Shown here: one piece after another, positions 30,242 through 37,734 of the stretch
How the letters are laid out: each line of letters begins with the position of its first letter
Numbering within the stretch: the stretch's first letter is position 1
Assembly (NCBI GenBank): GCA_015711825.1
Contig: JACVJD010000006.1
Span: forward strand, 1-50,487
Length of the DNA: 50,487 nt
Reading direction: 5' to 3'
Source of the DNA: Candidatus Solincola daggyaiensis
GTDB lineage: Bacteria; Actinomycetota; Geothermincolia; Geothermincolales; RBG-13-55-18
The notes under the pieces: generated by a model
Told to the model about the DNA's origin: nothing
Seen by the model: the letters and a program-made list of their open reading frames with translations, nothing else
Databases searched by the model: none
Program-made: the position numbers and the translations under genes

Positions 30242-31186
30242 TCAAGCGATGGCGGCGTTCACGGCATAGACGAAGTAGAAAACGAGCAGGGCGGCGATGG
30301 GGTAGACCAGGAGCCCGGCATTGAAGCGGATATGGGGCGGCCTCCATAAAAGGTGCATGCCCGCGGTGAAGACGATGGCCCCCGGTAAGGCCAAGGCGAA
30401 GAAAAGCTTGAAGGTCCAGGCGATGGGGAGGGTGAAATTGTATGTCGCGACGGGGATGAGCAACACGCACATGGGGATCATGGCCTTGAGCATGGCTTCC
30501 GCGCCGAAGACCACGCCCGAGGTGCGGAAGCCGGCTGCCTTATCGAAGGGAACGTCGTTGGCCACGCTGGGGATATAGAGGGTCGAGGAGAAGAGAAAGC
30601 CGAAGAAAAGGGGCCAGAAACCCGGCCAAGTGGCCGGTTTCAGGGCGTTCCACCCCGCGACCAGCAGGATCACCGCCCCGAGGGCATTGGTGGCTATGTC
30701 CAGCACCGGCTTGGCCTTGAAGCGGAACCAGGGGTGGGAGTAGAGGATGCCCAAAATGACCACGGAGCCCACCATGAACGCGGCATACCAGACGTTCACC
30801 AGGAGCGAAAAGAGCACGCAGCCGGCGCCCGAGAGAGCGAAGAGCAAGACGGTCTCGAGTTTGCCCATCTCTCCCGTGGCGAAGGGCTGGTCGGACATGT
30901 GCAGGTCCCCTTTATACATGTCGTTGTGAAGGCGGTCCGACTCCACGTCCGCGTAAAAATTGAGCGAGCTCGAGAAGAAAGACCCGCACAGGAACCCCAG
31001 GTACATCAAGGCGATCTTGTGGCCGGGAGCCTTCCCCCCCATGGCCGCGGCGGAAGCGAATCCCAGGGTGGTGGGGAAGATGTATATGAACATGGTCTTC
31101 ATGCGGAAGAGTATCCAGTATTTATGAAGGTGAGCCTCGAGGCGCGTCTTTATCTCCAAATCGCCCTCCTTGAGCCGGGATGCCAT
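30242..31186 (-). CDS. UbiA-family prenyltransferase
   Basis: A 314-residue membrane enzyme of the UbiA superfamily, which joins a polyprenyl diphosphate to an aromatic or other acceptor. Two Asp-rich magnesium sites are visible: NFYADVESDRLHND (about 75-88) and SVANDVPFDKAAGFRT (about 206-221), with about nine hydrophobic helices between and around them. The acceptor cannot be deduced; menaquinone, haem O or archaeal-type lipid synthesis are the known roles of relatives. The ATG at 31186 has only a weak ribosome site. A TTG at 31159 preceded by AAGGAGG is an alternative start. It stands alone. Confidence 0.85.
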   Translation of the reverse strand: MASRLKEGDLEIKTRLEAHLHKYWILFRMKTMFIYIFPTTLGFASAAAMGGKAPGHKIALMYLGFLCGSFFSSSLNFYADVESDRLHNDMYKGDLHMSDQPFATGEMGKLETVLLFALSGAGCVLFSLLVNVWYAAFMVGSVVILGILYSHPWFRFKAKPVLDIATNALGAVILLVAGWNALKPATWPGFWPLFFGFLFSSTLYIPSVANDVPFDKAAGFRTSGVVFGAEAMLKAMIPMCVLLIPVATYNFTLPIAWTFKLFFALALPGAIVFTAGMHLLWRPPHIRFNAGLLVYPIAALLVFYFVYAVNAAIA

Positions 31187-31295
31187 CTTTCAGTAAAACA
31201 GATCGTGCGCGAACGTTCAATAAAGACCTTTTCTATCACGACAAACCTCCCGCCCTGATACGGAGAGGCCGGTGCGGAACCCTTCCTGCGCCCCC

Positions 31296-31895
31296 TCAAC
31301 CGCACCCCATGTAGCCTTTCGCTTCCCGGAGCACCTCCCAGAACACACGCGCCGCCTTGCTGTCCCCGCCGATCCTCGCGACATCGAGATCGTATAGAAA
31401 GGTGCTGTTCAGGAGGGTGAAAGCATCTCCCGCCCTGGGGTTGGCGGGGGCCTCTCCCCCCAGCGCCTCCCTTACGGCAACCGCCGCAACCTTGCCGGAA
31501 ACCAGCACCAGGCGAGGCCCGACGATGTTGAGCTCCTCGGCCAGGTACAGCGAGCACCGCTGCACTTCCTTGCGCGTGACACGGCCCAAGGGACAGCGCA
31601 GCGCGGTGGAGAGATAAACCGATCGGGGATCCCAGCCCCATTCCTCAGGTAGCCGCGAGGAGACCTCATCCCACCAGGAGCCCCATGGGTTAGAGGCGAC
31701 CGCCCCCGGGCCGGGCACGCCGGCGAGCATAAAAAGGGCTGACCCGGGCTCCCCGTGTCCCGGCATCCCCCCGCCTCTTTTCCCGCACCGAGCGCATGCT
31801 CGCACGGCGCGCCGCAGCGCCACCAGGTCTGCGCGCAGTTTCGCCCTTACCGCTGCGAGCGCCGCCTTATCCCCATTTGCCAGGGAATCCGCCAT
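31296..31895 (-). CDS. Divergent uracil-DNA-glycosylase-fold protein
   Basis: A 199-residue protein resembling family 4/5 uracil-DNA glycosylases. Four cysteines (34, 37, 101, 114; contexts CARCGK, LRCPLG and VQRCSLYL) match the arrangement that binds the [4Fe-4S] cluster in that group, and LVLVSGKVAAVAVREALG resembles the later core strand and helix. However, the usual GEAPG motif reads GVPGPG, so its acidic residue is missing, and no clear HP[SA] motif is seen near the C terminus. It may be inactive on uracil or act on another substrate. A GGAGG site precedes the ATG. Confidence 0.62.
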   Translation of the reverse strand: MADSLANGDKAALAAVRAKLRADLVALRRAVRACARCGKRGGGMPGHGEPGSALFMLAGVPGPGAVASNPWGSWWDEVSSRLPEEWGWDPRSVYLSTALRCPLGRVTRKEVQRCSLYLAEELNIVGPRLVLVSGKVAAVAVREALGGEAPANPRAGDAFTLLNSTFLYDLDVARIGGDSKAARVFWEVLREAKGYMGCG

Positions 31896-32266
31896 CCATC
31901 CTCCCCAGGAGATGCCTCCCTACGCCGCCCTCGGTATCGCGCTACCGCAGCTTTGATCCGTTTGCGCCGCAGAGCCTCCAAGGCGGCATTCCCGCCCATC
32001 ACGCCCACCGCCCCCCCGTGCCTGACGCCGGCCCCATATGCATACCGCGAGTATAATATGCTCGGCATATGTCGTTTAACCGCCGTCTTCCCGCCTCGCC
32101 CCGCATGACCCATAAACAGGCAACGGCGTGGGCCGCCTCAGGCCGCCCTTGAAGGGTCGTCGCCGGCTCCCCGGCAGGTCTCCATAGTTAGGGGAATGTC
32201 GCTGCCCCTTGGCCGCTTAGACGCCACATCATATTGTATGATTATCACTAATTATTCCACAAAATG
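31896..32266. other. Spacer between the glycosylase-like gene and sigH
   Basis: A gap between divergent genes, GC-rich on the left and AT-rich from about 32220. A TATAAT at about 32054 on the plus strand has no good partner box. No gene is supported. Confidence 0.4.
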
Positions 32267-32296
32267 TTGACATATCCTATATATATGGTTTATGAT
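32267..32296 (+). promoter_or_regulatory. Promoter of the SigH-family gene
   Basis: TTGACA (32267-32272) and TATGAT (32291-32296) are 18 bases apart, close to the housekeeping consensus, in a marked AT-rich island. Transcription would start near 32303, downstream of the first in-frame ATG (32292). This supports the TTG at 32343 as the translation start. Confidence 0.65.
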
Positions 32297-32342
32297 TGCT
32301 GAAAATATACAATATGTGGGCTCAGAGCGAGGAGGGGATGGC

Positions 32343-32999
32343 TTGCCAGTCAAGGAAAGAACCAGGCCTTACTATTTGGAGATTTCCTATGACGAGATGA
32401 GCGACGAGGACCTCATCACCCAGTCGAGGCGGGGGGATTCCCAGGCCATGGCGTACCTTCTCAACAAGTACCAGTACCTCGTGCACGTGAAGGCGAAATC
32501 CTATTTCCTGGACGGCGCCGAGCACGACGATACCATCCAGGAAGGGATGATCGGGCTTTACAAAGCGATAAGGGACTACAAGTTCAACGATATCTGTTCT
32601 TTTCGCTCCTTTGCCGTGCTCTGCATCACCCGTCAGATCATTACCGCGGTCAAAACGCATACCCGCAAGAAGCACAACCCCCTGAGCTGCTACCGCCCCT
32701 TGGAGGCAAGCGTTTTCGACGAGAGCGGAGACGTGGTTTATTACGCCGGCGGCAATATAGGCACCAAGGCCGAGGATCCCCTGGAGCTTTTCATCTTCGC
32801 GGATGAGGTTACCCGGATAATCCACATCCTGAGGGAAAAGCTGAGCGGGCTGGAGTGGGACGTCCTGGTCTCCTATCTGGAGGGCAAAAGCTACCGGGAG
32901 ATCGCGGACGAGATAAAGCGCGACACCAAGGTGGTGGACAACGCCCTCTGCCGTATCAAGGCGAAGATAAAGAGCCACGTGGAGCCCCTGCTCAATTGA
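32343..32999 (+). CDS. sigH: RNA polymerase sigma factor, SigH (Spo0H) type
   Basis: A 218-residue sigma-70-family protein, the same length as Bacillus SigH. Region 2 matches it closely: DAMAYLLNKYQYLVHVKAKSYFL-like residues, then DTIQEGMIGLYKAIRDYKF and FAVLCITRQIITAVKTHTR. Region 4 includes LSGLEWDVLVSYLEGKSYRE and a helix-turn-helix ending in NALCRIKAKIK. I chose a TTG at 32343 with GAGGAGG 7 bases upstream; the ATG at 32292 lies inside the predicted promoter. In Bacillus SigH drives stationary-phase and sporulation genes; here only a specialised regulon can be inferred. Its 3' end is duplicated downstream. Confidence 0.9.
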   Translation: MPVKERTRPYYLEISYDEMSDEDLITQSRRGDSQAMAYLLNKYQYLVHVKAKSYFLDGAEHDDTIQEGMIGLYKAIRDYKFNDICSFRSFAVLCITRQIITAVKTHTRKKHNPLSCYRPLEASVFDESGDVVYYAGGNIGTKAEDPLELFIFADEVTRIIHILREKLSGLEWDVLVSYLEGKSYREIADEIKRDTKVVDNALCRIKAKIKSHVEPLLN

Positions 33000-33104
33000 C
33001 GGCAAACCCCCCTTGAGGGAGCGAGCCCGGCAAAAAAGGCCACGCCAAGGTGGTGGACAACGCCCTCTGCCGTATCAAGGCGAAGATAAAGAGCCACGTG
33101 GAGC
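32926..33104. repeat. Duplication of the 3' end of sigH
   Basis: A 60-base sequence inside the end of sigH (32926-32985) is repeated without mismatch at 33045-33104, in the intergenic space, with a period of 119 bases. Similarity fades on both sides. The intervening 59 bases are unrelated. The copy has no start and cannot be translated as a separate gene. Confidence 0.92.
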
Positions 33105-33475
33105 TCCTCTCCAACCCATGGAAAAACGCTTGCCATATGGTGGTCATCAATAATAAGTCGCGATTAACACTTTACATCTTGTATGAACGACCTCGCCCGG
33201 GTTAAAATCTCACCGGCCCTTCCGACCGTACGAGGGGGGCCGAGGATAGACACGCAGCAGAGAACGGCGATGACGCAGGAGCAAAGATCGTATTAAGCAT
33301 GCAGGGCGGGCGGTCCCGACCTTGCCCGTTTCCGCTCCCCCAGGCCGGCCGGAGACGGCTTTCCGGCCTCATGCCGCATCGCTCTTCTCCAGACGTGGCT
33401 TCCTTGACGCCGTTACCACGTTACCGCGGTCGGAACGGCAACAACCGCAAGACCAGATGAACGGGAGGGAAAGAG
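33105..33475. other. Spacer before the CoA-transferase gene
   Basis: A 371-base gap following the sigH tail copy. A moderately AT-rich patch around 33150-33190 may hold the promoter of the next gene, but no clear -35/-10 pair was found. No gene is supported. Confidence 0.35.
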
Positions 33476-34810
33476 ATGAACAAGTGGGAAGAGGAGTACA
33501 AACGCAAGCTCACCACCCCAGAGGAGGTGGCCAAGACGGTAAAGGACGGGGACAAGATATTCTGCGGAAGCGGCTCGTGCGCTCCCGACGCCATACTCGG
33601 CGCTCTCTTCGACCGCGCGGAGGAGCTCAACGACGTGGTTTTCGGCGGCCTGATCATGCTCGCTCCCACCTATAAAATCCTCAAGATGGAGCTATCCAAG
33701 CACATACTCTTCAACAACCTCTACGCCACCCCCCTGGACCGCCAAGCCCTTCATGAGGGCATCAGCGTCCACACCCCCTTCCACTTCTCGGATCTTCCGC
33801 GGCTGGCCTCGGAATACGCCGGCTACCGCAAGGTGATCACGCAAGTGGGACCCATGGACCGGCACGGCTATATGTGCGCCGGCGTATCCGGCAACTTTCT
33901 GGACGTGGTGCATAAGCTGGATGATCTCGTGGTCGAGGTGAACGAGCACCAGCCCACGGTACACGGAGCCAACTTTTACCATATATCCCAGGTCTCCGCG
34001 GTGGTGGAGAACCACCATCCCCTCTTCGACCTGCCCCCCGATCCCATAACCGATACCGACCGCGCCATCGCCGAGAACATAGCCCGGTACATAAACGACG
34101 GCGACACCATCCAGCTCGGCATCGGGGCGGTTCCCAACGCCATCGGCGAATGCCTGCTGGAAAAAAGGCACCTGGGCTGCTACACCGAGATGATCCCCGA
34201 CGCCATCATGAAACTCTTCGAGGCGGGAGCGCTCGACAACACCAGAAAGACCTTTTTCCCCTACCAGTTCAACGCCTTTTTCGCCGCCGGCTCCACCGAG
34301 CTCTATAAGTGGCTCGACTGCAACCCCATGATCTACTTCAGCCCCATCAGCTTCAACAACGACCCCAACAACGTGGCCAAGAACGACAACATGGTGGCCA
34401 TCAACGCCACGCTGGAGATCGACCTCACCGGACAGTGTTGCTCGGAGTCCCTCGGGCCCTTCCAGTACAGCGCCACCGGCGGGCAGGTGGACTTCACGCG
34501 CGGCGCCTACATGGCCAAGGGCGGGAGGGCGTTTATCGCCACCCATTCCACCACCATCGACAAGGCGACGGGCGAACCGGTCTCCAAGATCGTCCCCCAG
34601 TTGAAGCCGGGCGCCACCGTTACCCTGACGCGCACCGACGTCATGTACGTGGCCACGGAATACGGGGTCGTCAACCTCAAGGGGAAGAGCCTGAGGGAGA
34701 GGGCCAGGGCCCTCATCTCCATCGCCCACCCGGACTTTCGCCCTGAGTTGATCCGCTATGCCAAAGAGGTTAGGTATTTCGTCTTCCCCGAACACGAGAA
34801 ATTCGACTGA
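33476..34810 (+). CDS. Acetyl-CoA hydrolase/transferase family CoA-transferase
   Basis: A 444-residue class I CoA-transferase related to 4-hydroxybutyrate and butyryl-CoA:acetate CoA-transferases. These enzymes move CoA between carboxylates through a glutamyl-CoA intermediate. The N-terminal half contains DGDKIFCGSGSCAPDAILGAL; the C-terminal half has IQLGIGAVPNAIGECL and CYTEMIPDAIM, whose glutamate is at the expected catalytic position. GATGGQVDF-like residues (SATGGQVDFTRGA) follow. GGAGG lies 7 bases before the ATG. A strong terminator follows. The substrate pair is not determined by sequence; a role in short-chain acid metabolism is likely. Confidence 0.88.
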   Translation: MNKWEEEYKRKLTTPEEVAKTVKDGDKIFCGSGSCAPDAILGALFDRAEELNDVVFGGLIMLAPTYKILKMELSKHILFNNLYATPLDRQALHEGISVHTPFHFSDLPRLASEYAGYRKVITQVGPMDRHGYMCAGVSGNFLDVVHKLDDLVVEVNEHQPTVHGANFYHISQVSAVVENHHPLFDLPPDPITDTDRAIAENIARYINDGDTIQLGIGAVPNAIGECLLEKRHLGCYTEMIPDAIMKLFEAGALDNTRKTFFPYQFNAFFAAGSTELYKWLDCNPMIYFSPISFNNDPNNVAKNDNMVAINATLEIDLTGQCCSESLGPFQYSATGGQVDFTRGAYMAKGGRAFIATHSTTIDKATGEPVSKIVPQLKPGATVTLTRTDVMYVATEYGVVNLKGKSLRERARALISIAHPDFRPELIRYAKEVRYFVFPEHEKFD

Positions 34811-34834
34811 GACGCAGTTCTTTAGGATCACTGA

Positions 34835-34865
34835 GCCGGGGCCGCTCAAGCGACCCCGGCCTTTT
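34835..34865. terminator. Intrinsic terminator after the CoA-transferase
   Basis: A stem GCCGGGG/CCCCGGC with an additional inner CGCT/AGCG pairing is followed by CTTTT. It lies between the plus-strand CoA-transferase gene and the minus-strand membrane gene and could serve both. Confidence 0.85.
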
Positions 34866-34891
34866 CGCATCGCTCTCGCAGCCTCGGGTTG

Positions 34892-35839
34892 CTATTTTTT
34901 CCTCGGCTTTCCCGCCCGCGGGCCGCTACCGCGAGGGCCTGAGGGCTTGCCGGACTTCGCCGCGCCACTCGCCCCCCGGCCGCCGGACGGTTTTGCCCCG
35001 CGCGCCTCGCGGACCGGCTCCCGCCTGCCACCCTTTCCTTTCTTCTTCCCCTCTTCCTCCACTATGCGGTAGTAGAAACGGTTGAAGGCGGCGGCCACGA
35101 AAGCGGTCTTCCCGCCCTCCAGCAAAGACATGCTGACGAGCAGGAGGGCGAAGATCAGCCCCGGTCCGGGGACGTAGTAGATGGCGAAGGAGGCGCCCAG
35201 GAAGAGGGTGCGCACCACCAGCTCGGGCACGATGAACAGCGCCACCGCGTCCCTGTACCTGTCCTTGACCAGCTGGTAGCTGGCGCGGAACACCTCCTCG
35301 ACCTTGGCGCCTCCCTCCAGGCATATCATCTGAGGCGACAGCACGAGCAACACCAACACCAGGTCCGCCACCAGGTAGCTGAGGTAGAAGTGCACCAGCG
35401 TGAGCAGGAAAAGGCTCCCGGCGCTCACGCCGCCGCTGAGAAGGAAGCTCAAGAGCAAGCTCACCAGCATCTGCGCGGCCATGAAGGCGAAAACCGCCAC
35501 CACGCCCATGACCAGGCCCGGCAGCAAGGCGGGGCGCGAGCGGGATATCATGCGCGAATATGCCTTGCCGTAGCCGCGTGATCCGTCGCCGCCGTCCCGG
35601 CGATAGAGAAAAACCGCCATGCACCAGAAGAGAAACTGCACGCAGAAACAGACGCCGTACCCCAAGAGGAGAAGGAGTATGTACCAGCGAGCCGGAGCTC
35701 CCGGCACTAAGAAATAGAAAAGAAAGACCAGCGGGAGGGCGGAGGCGGACAGCAACAGCCACATGAGCGGACGCTTCCGGGTGTCGCCCGCGGCTCCCGA
35801 GAGTATCCCCCGCACCGACGCGTTTTCCTTACCGGGCAA
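34892..35839 (-). CDS. Polytopic membrane protein with basic C-terminal tail
   Basis: A 315-residue protein of no family I recognise with certainty. About six hydrophobic segments (roughly 25-45, 53-77, 100-130, 140-170, 195-215 and 220-245) indicate a polytopic membrane protein. The pattern of repeated long helices with a central ICLEGGAKVEEVFRASYQLV loop resembles DUF4013-type membrane proteins. The final 55 residues are Lys/Arg/Gly/Pro-rich and low in complexity, suggesting a disordered tail that may bind nucleic acid or acidic lipid headgroups. The start is a TTG with a purine-rich upstream stretch. Confidence 0.65.
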   Translation of the reverse strand: MPGKENASVRGILSGAAGDTRKRPLMWLLLSASALPLVFLFYFLVPGAPARWYILLLLLGYGVCFCVQFLFWCMAVFLYRRDGGDGSRGYGKAYSRMISRSRPALLPGLVMGVVAVFAFMAAQMLVSLLLSFLLSGGVSAGSLFLLTLVHFYLSYLVADLVLVLLVLSPQMICLEGGAKVEEVFRASYQLVKDRYRDAVALFIVPELVVRTLFLGASFAIYYVPGPGLIFALLLVSMSLLEGGKTAFVAAAFNRFYYRIVEEEGKKKGKGGRREPVREARGAKPSGGRGASGAAKSGKPSGPRGSGPRAGKPRKK

Positions 35840-36472
35840 TTCCCTTCTTTCCTTCCTCGATCCCGTAGCTTAATCGCGCCATATCAGGGCGGTCGACGGC
35901 CCTGGCCGGCAAGGTCATGTTACACGCTCCGCGAACATGACTCACCATGAGGCCGGTGGCGCTTACGGCGGTCCGCCCGCTCCCCGCCATCCCGGCGGCT
36001 CACCGCCATACGCGAGCGTGCTCGCGGCGGCTCTCGTGCCTAAACGGGAGCGCTTCCTAAAGATAAGCAGCGCCGGACGCAGCGTCAACCGAGCGAGGAG
36101 CGCATAAAAGGCGAACCGCGGCTGCGGCTTTGCGTCGAGGTCGGGAAGACCATGGCTCGAGCAAGAGATACGGAATCCTTCAAGCATTTCAAGGAACGCG
36201 GAGGGACGTCGGCGTTAGCCTCCGGAGAGAAAACGCAAGCGACTTTAAAGATTTAACGGTCCCGGCGCGATGTAAGGAGAGTGAGCTTCTATCCATCATC
36301 GGCCGACGACCACACGCGGTCAAAGCCGGCGGTTATAATACAGGTGTTCTCTCAACCCATGGACGGTTAGCGGCGGGGGAAGGGATGCCGGTCCGGCCGC
36401 CGGGTGCGGGCGAGGGGCGTACGTGAGCCGTGGCCGTCCGGCCGCGGAAGTAAACGAGGAGGTGGCTGTATC
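35840..36472. other. Long intergenic region
   Basis: A 633-base gap. A TATAAT at 36334-36339 may be the -10 of the following small gene, although no good -35 is evident. A 34-codon open frame starting at 36151 (ATG) has no strong ribosome site and is not called. No tRNA or riboswitch pattern was recognised. Confidence 0.4.
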
Positions 36473-36841
36473 GTGAACGGGCCCGAGGGAGAAAAACAGG
36501 CTCAGAAGGTGGGGGCGCTCCTGGGCGCCGTGGCGGCTTTGATCATCCTGCGACGTTTGAGGAAGCGTCGCAAGGCGAAGAAGCTGCTCAAAAAAAGGGC
36601 GAAGGCCAAGGCGAGGCTGGCGGAGCAGCGCAAAAAAGAGCAAGCGGCGGCCCGCAAGGGAAAGGGGCGCAAAGGCGGCAAGGACAAGGAAAGGTCCATG
36701 CTGCAGCAGCTGGTGCGATTCGCGGTATTCCAGTTTTTAAAGAAGCTGATCACGCAGCAAATAAAGCAAATGGAGGTCGATCTGGGCAAAGGCAAGCTGG
36801 GCAAACGCATCGTGGAGGCGACGGAGGGAACGACGTCCTGA
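36473..36841 (+). CDS. Small basic protein with one membrane segment
   Basis: A 122-residue protein starting at GTG with GAGGAGG upstream. Residues about 10-22 form a short hydrophobic segment, followed by an extremely Lys/Arg/Ala-rich stretch (about 25-75) and a hydrophobic-amphipathic region (FAVFQFLKKLITQQIKQM). It may be a membrane-anchored nucleic-acid-binding or assembly protein, but I recognise no family. The C terminus is acidic-polar. Confidence 0.55.
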   Translation: MNGPEGEKQAQKVGALLGAVAALIILRRLRKRRKAKKLLKKRAKAKARLAEQRKKEQAAARKGKGRKGGKDKERSMLQQLVRFAVFQFLKKLITQQIKQMEVDLGKGKLGKRIVEATEGTTS

Positions 36842-36878
36842 CCACGTGCCCCTTATCGCCAAGACGAGCTTGAATCCA

Positions 36879-37076
36879 TCACGCCTGGAACCCGGCGGTA
36901 GGCTTTGACCTCTCCGCCGTCTCCAGGATAAGGCGATAGGCGCGCTCGTAGAGTTGAAAATAGGCGTCCGCGTCGCGATACCTCGAGCGCTCCTCCTCGC
37001 CCGCGAACTCAAGATACCTGCTTACCAGGTCCAGGGCCACCTCGGCCTGGGTCTTGGAGAGAAAACCGTTCGGCAT
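36879..37076 (-). CDS. Small hypothetical protein
   Basis: A 65-residue soluble protein. The start at 37076 is supported by GGGAGGA 7 bases before the ATG; a longer frame upstream is not conserved in character. It is rich in Glu, Arg, Tyr and Leu and probably helical (DLVSRYLEFAGEEERSRYRD, then an amphipathic helix). No family was recognised. It is convergent with the small basic protein gene and divergent from the three-helix gene. Confidence 0.5.
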   Translation of the reverse strand: MPNGFLSKTQAEVALDLVSRYLEFAGEEERSRYRDADAYFQLYERAYRLILETAERSKPTAGFQA

Positions 37077-37225
37077 GCTCTCATCCTCCCTCGGCTCAAG
37101 CCGCGCGGGGTAGCCCGCCGTCGGCGCATGGCGTCCTCGCGCGGCTGTATCTAAGCGCCCACGCGCTGCATTATAATCTTTTCGTCGCTCACGTGAAACG
37201 CGCGCCGTCGGCATAGGAGATCGGT

Positions 37226-37630
37226 GTGGAGGTTTCCCTATCGGCCCTGGCTTTCTTCAGCGTCCTGGGGCTTTTGGTGCTGGCATACGCGCTGCATTTT
37301 CGCCGCCGTGCCCTTGCCATGGGGGAAGAGCACCTCCGCGCGGCTCTCTCCCGCGCCGTGAAGGGAGAGGAGGGGGCCTCCATGGAGGAACTGCTGGAGG
37401 GGGCCAGGGAACTGGACGGGAGGTTGCGGCGCGCTTTTATCGCCGTCACCGCGGTGCTCCTGGCCGACCTGGCCGCCTGCCTTGCCTTCACCCTCACCTC
37501 CATCCTTCCCGAACTCTCCCTCGTCCTCTCCGGCTCGTGCGTCTTCCTGTCCCTGTCCGCCGTATCCATCAGCCTGATAAGGGATATCCCGCGCGCAGCC
37601 GCGTCGGGTCTGGAGCGGGACGGCGCCTGA
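37226..37630 (+). CDS. Membrane protein with three predicted helices
   Basis: A 134-residue protein starting at GTG with AGGAG 6 bases upstream. Hydrophobic segments at about 4-24, 72-94 and 97-117 are predicted to span the membrane, with a charged helical loop (about 28-70) between the first two. No family was recognised. A TATAAT at 37172-37177 may be its -10 box. It precedes the CrtI-like fusion gene by 104 bases, which may or may not be functionally meaningful. Confidence 0.55.
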   Translation: MEVSLSALAFFSVLGLLVLAYALHFRRRALAMGEEHLRAALSRAVKGEEGASMEELLEGARELDGRLRRAFIAVTAVLLADLAACLAFTLTSILPELSLVLSGSCVFLSLSAVSISLIRDIPRAAASGLERDGA

Positions 37631-37734
37631 GGGCAAAGGGAAGCGGACGGGTGGTGAGGTATATATATTTATATATTTATAGCCGGTTCCGAGCCGGCTG
37701 CGGCTGAAACATGTATTCCAAGGAGGTTGAAGAG

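Noticed and set aside
32292-32294. ATG at 32292 as the sigH start
   Set aside because: It overlaps the predicted -10 box and lies before the expected transcript start; a TTG with a strong ribosome site follows.
36151-36255. A 34-codon open frame (MARARDTESF...) in the long spacer
   Set aside because: The reading frame looks plausible but there is no strong ribosome site, no conserved motif and no supporting context.
35840-36472. tRNA or riboswitch in the long spacer
   Set aside because: No TpsiC-arm-like GGTTCGAATCC pattern, acceptor pairing or known riboswitch core was found by eye.
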